From contig NZ_JABFMX010000005.1 of NCBI RefSeq assembly GCF_013359735.1, forward strand, positions 1-64,000: a DNA stretch of 64,000 nt, read 5' to 3'. Shown here piece after piece: positions 61,408-64,000 of this stretch. This DNA is from Arthrobacter sp. C9C5 (GTDB taxonomy: Bacteria > Actinomycetota > Actinomycetes > Actinomycetales > Micrococcaceae). The notes under the pieces are model-generated. The model had not been told where the DNA came from and did no database searches. It saw only the letters and a program-made list of their open reading frames with translations. The first letter of the stretch is position 1. Every line of letters begins with the position of its first letter. Position numbers and translations under genes: made by a program.

Positions 61408-64000
61408 GTATCGAGGCAACGACAACGGCGGCCGGGCCGGAGACCGCGGCGCGGGCGGACACACCGCCGAAGCCACTGCCGAAGCCCGTGCCCGAACCGC
61501 GGTTCAGCCCGGAGGAGCTGTCCGCGATGCTGGGGGAGAAGAACAGCCCCACCGCCGAACAGTCACGGATCATCTCATCCCCGCTGGCGCCCCGGCTTGT
61601 CATCGCCGGGGCCGGCTCCGGCAAGACCGCCACCATGGCGGACCGTGTGGTGTGGCTCGTCGCAAACGGTTGGGTCAGGCCGGAGGAAGTACTCGGTGTG
61701 ACCTTCACCCGCAAGGCCGCCGGCGAGCTCGCCACCCGGATCCGGGCCAAGCTGGCCGCCCTGGCGCGGATCGCCGCGGCCGATCCGGACCACAAGGTGT
61801 TCCCGGCCGGACTGCTGAGCACCGACGCGCTGGAACCCAAGGTCTCCACCTACCACTCCTACGCGAGCGGCATCGTCTCGGACTACGGGCTCCGGCTCGG
61901 CGTCGAACGGGACGTTGTGCTCCTCGGCGGTGCCCAGTCCTTCCAGCTCGCGAGCGAGGTGGTGGAAGCCTACGACGGCGACTACCAGCACTTCCGCTCC
62001 GCCAAGTCCACCCTGGTCAAAGCGGTCATCCAGCTCGCCGGGGAATGCGCGGAGCACCTGCAGGACCCCGCGCAGGTCCGGGCCTGGTTGCTGGACCGGG
62101 TGGCCGAGTTCGAAGCGCTGCCGTATGTCGCCACGGCCAAGAAAAACCCCAGCCAGGCCGCGGGGGACCTCAGCGCCCTGCTCCGGACCCGCGCCAGCGT
62201 TGCGGACATGGTCGGCCGCTACGCGGAGGCCAAACGGGCCCGCGGAGCCCTGGACTTCGGTGACCTAGTGGCCCTCGCGGCCCGGGTGGCCAACGAGATC
62301 CCGGTGGCCGCGCAGACGGAACGCCAGCGCTACAAGGTGGTGCTGCTGGACGAATTCCAGGACACCTCCCACGCCCAGCTTGTCCTCTTCTCCCGGCTGT
62401 TCGGTGACGGGCACGCCGTCACCGCGGTGGGGGACCCGAACCAGTCCATCTACGGCTTCCGGGGCGCGTCCGCGGGCCAACTCTTCCACTTCGTCCGCGA
62501 ATTCCCGGTCCGGGTTGACGGCGGTGGCAGTGAGCGCGATTCCGGCGACGCCGGCGGCGGCCCGCCACGGTTCGCCGTCGCGCCGACGTCGTACCTCACC
62601 ACCGCGTGGCGCAACGGCCGTCACATTCTCGAAGCCGCCAACGTCATTTCGGCCCCGCTCAGCAAGGCGGCGGCCCATGCCGGTGCCGCCGGTGCCCGGG
62701 ACAGCGCCGATACCGTGGAGGTCCCGCCGCTGCAGCCCAGCCCCGCCGCGGTCCAGGGCCGCGTGGTAATGGGTCGCTTCGGCACGGACGAGGACGAAGC
62801 GGCGGCCATCGCCGCCGACGTGCTGAAATTCCGGCGGACCGACTTCGACGCCGGCAAGACGGAGGAGCCCGAGCCGCCGGCGATGGCCGTACTGTGCCGC
62901 CGCCGGGCCCAGATGGAGTGCATCCGCCGCGAATTCGAGCTGCGCGGCATTCCCTACGAAATCGTGGGCCTCGGCGGGCTGCTGGACACCCCCGAAATCG
63001 TCGACCTCGTGGCGACCCTCCGGGTGCTGGCCGATCCGGGCCGCTCCGACTCGCTGATGCGGCTGCTGGCCGGCGCGCGCTGGCGGATCGGGCCTGCGGA
63101 CCTGATGGCGTTCCGCGACTGGTCGAGCTTCCTGGCGCGGCGCCGCGGCCGCCCCGGTAGCGACACCGATACCGACGTCGACGGCGACACCGCCGACACC
63201 GTCATCGAGGGCGACCTCACCGACGCCGCGAGCCTGGTCGAGGCGCTGGATTGGCTGCCCCGCCCCGACTGGACGTCCGCCCACGGCCGCCGGCTGAGCC
63301 CGGAGGCACTGGAGCGGCTGCAGCGGCTCTCCGCCGAGCTCCGTCAACTCCGCAGCTTCATGGGCGATGACCTCAGCACCCTGCTGGGCGAGGTGGAGCG
63401 TGCCATGCTCCTGGACATCGAAGTCGCGGCCCGGCCCGGCATCAGCATCCATCAGGCCCGGCGCAACCTGGACGCCTTCCAGGATGCCGCCGCCGGGTTC
63501 CTGCACACCTCGCAGCGGGTCGACGTGCTCGCGTTCCTGGCCTGGCTGGAAGCGGCCGCAGCCGAGGAAAACGGCCTCGACGCCGCCGCGCCGGAAGTCA
63601 ACCACGAGGCCGTCCAGCTGCTGACCGTCCACGCCTCCAAGGGGCTGGAATGGGACGTGGTGTTCGTCCCCGGCCTCAACGCCGGGGCGTTCCCGTCCAG
63701 CCGGGATTCGCGCTGGAGCAGCGGGTCCGCCGCGCTGCCGTGGCCGCTGCGCGGGGACCGCGCCGACCTGCCGCAGTGGGACCTGGACCAGCCGGACCAG
63801 AAAGGCTGGCTCGACGCCGAGAAGGAGTTCAAGTCCGCGGTCCAGGCCCACGGCGAGGCTGAGGAACGGCGTCTGGCCTATGTTGCCTACACCCGTGCGA
63901 AGCATGTGCTCTGGGTTTCCAGCGCAGCCTGGGTAGGCTCCCGGGCGGGCCTGGCCGAAATGTCCCCGTTCCTGGCCGAACTCGAAGTGCTGAGCGGGGC
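61404..64000 (+). CDS. adnB: AdnB-type helicase-nuclease subunit (partial)
   Basis: The first 865 codons of a UvrD-like helicase run off the window end. Walker A is GAGSGKT (69-75), followed by VTFTRKAAGELATR, the canonical DEFQD motif (LLDEFQDTS), GDPNQSIYGFRGAS, the motif V region TVHASKGLEWDVVFVPGL and VAYTRAKHVLW. All motor motifs are intact, in contrast to AdnA, so AdnB should be the driving motor of the complex. The C-terminal nuclease part is beyond the window. ATG overlaps the adnA stop, supporting a stoichiometric complex. Confidence 0.92.
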   Translation, partial: MSIEATTTAAGPETAARADTPPKPLPKPVPEPRFSPEELSAMLGEKNSPTAEQSRIISSPLAPRLVIAGAGSGKTATMADRVVWLVANGWVRPEEVLGVTFTRKAAGELATRIRAKLAALARIAAADPDHKVFPAGLLSTDALEPKVSTYHSYASGIVSDYGLRLGVERDVVLLGGAQSFQLASEVVEAYDGDYQHFRSAKSTLVKAVIQLAGECAEHLQDPAQVRAWLLDRVAEFEALPYVATAKKNPSQAAGDLSALLRTRASVADMVGRYAEAKRARGALDFGDLVALAARVANEIPVAAQTERQRYKVVLLDEFQDTSHAQLVLFSRLFGDGHAVTAVGDPNQSIYGFRGASAGQLFHFVREFPVRVDGGGSERDSGDAGGGPPRFAVAPTSYLTTAWRNGRHILEAANVISAPLSKAAAHAGAAGARDSADTVEVPPLQPSPAAVQGRVVMGRFGTDEDEAAAIAADVLKFRRTDFDAGKTEEPEPPAMAVLCRRRAQMECIRREFELRGIPYEIVGLGGLLDTPEIVDLVATLRVLADPGRSDSLMRLLAGARWRIGPADLMAFRDWSSFLARRRGRPGSDTDTDVDGDTADTVIEGDLTDAASLVEALDWLPRPDWTSAHGRRLSPEALERLQRLSAELRQLRSFMGDDLSTLLGEVERAMLLDIEVAARPGISIHQARRNLDAFQDAAAGFLHTSQRVDVLAFLAWLEAAAAEENGLDAAAPEVNHEAVQLLTVHASKGLEWDVVFVPGLNAGAFPSSRDSRWSSGSAALPWPLRGDRADLPQWDLDQPDQKGWLDAEKEFKSAVQAHGEAEERRLAYVAYTRAKHVLWVSSAAWVGSRAGLAEMSPFLAELEVLSG

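Noticed and set aside
62265-63905. 546-codon open frame opposite adnB
   Set aside because: Same reason: GC-driven antisense frame over a gene with intact helicase motifs.

Overview
This 64-kb GC-rich window carries a chromosomal backbone segment of an actinobacterium. The closest fit is Arthrobacter, Pseudarthrobacter or another Micrococcaceae; that placement is inferred from protein families and gene order, since no search was run. The left part follows the Mycobacterium tuberculosis Rv1177-Rv1234 order (ferredoxin, dapC, dapD/dapE, LOG protein, DivIVA-like protein, DUF3117, O-methyltransferase, sigE with anti-sigma factor, tatB, mrp, DUF1003, soluble MgtE-like protein, YflT-like membrane protein). 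Parts of the right side follow the Rv3201c-Rv3208A order (adnB, adnA, MGMT-like protein, moeZ, TetR, DUF3107). No rRNA, tRNA, CRISPR array, insertion sequence or prophage was seen.

Layout. 0-8.1 kb: an SH3-like domain protein, fdxA, dapC, citrate synthase, a TetR regulator, an unknown protein, a lysozyme-like membrane protein, and the divergent lysine/peptidoglycan genes dapD and dapE. 8.1-9.6 kb: a less GC-rich island with two translationally coupled, cysteine-containing secreted proteins of unknown family, driven by a promoter covered with dyad symmetries. 9.7-13 kb: the gluABCD amino-acid ABC transporter operon. 13-23.6 kb: LOG protein, DivIVA-like protein, GT-C glycosyltransferase, DUF3117, O-methyltransferase, the sigE / zinc anti-sigma / tatB envelope-stress group, and the MgtE-like / DUF1003 / Mrp operon. 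23.6-32 kb: aminopeptidase P, PHP phosphoesterase, MarC, an orphan DNA methyltransferase behind a DEAD-box helicase, an RNB exoribonuclease and a ferritin-like protein. 32-35.2 kb: thiE opposite a TPP-riboswitch-controlled thiO-thiS-thiG operon. 35.3-41.2 kb: a DGPF protein / ECF42 sigma / VOC cluster, small membrane protein, DUF3107, TetR, MoeZ and a short-chain dehydrogenase.

41.3-53.8 kb is a nearly complete C5 / coproporphyrin-dependent heme locus: hemA, divergent from hemE, hemY (cgoX), a Pro/Ser/Thr-rich surface protein, hemQ (chdC), hemH (cpfC), hemC, hemD, hemB, an LLM flavin oxidoreductase and hemL. Several junctions are ATGA or GTGA overlaps. 53.9-56.6 kb is the metNIQ methionine importer. 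56.9-64 kb carries a DEDD exonuclease, an alkyltransferase-like repair protein and the AdnA/AdnB recombination helicase-nuclease; adnB runs off the window.

Three cross-cutting signals stand out. First, twelve genes start exactly six bases after a TANNNT -10 box, the signature of leaderless mRNAs; most lie at divergent gene pairs. Second, at three gene ends the stop codon and its surroundings are tandemly duplicated. Third, two long near-perfect palindromes sit between genes and look like dispersed intergenic elements.
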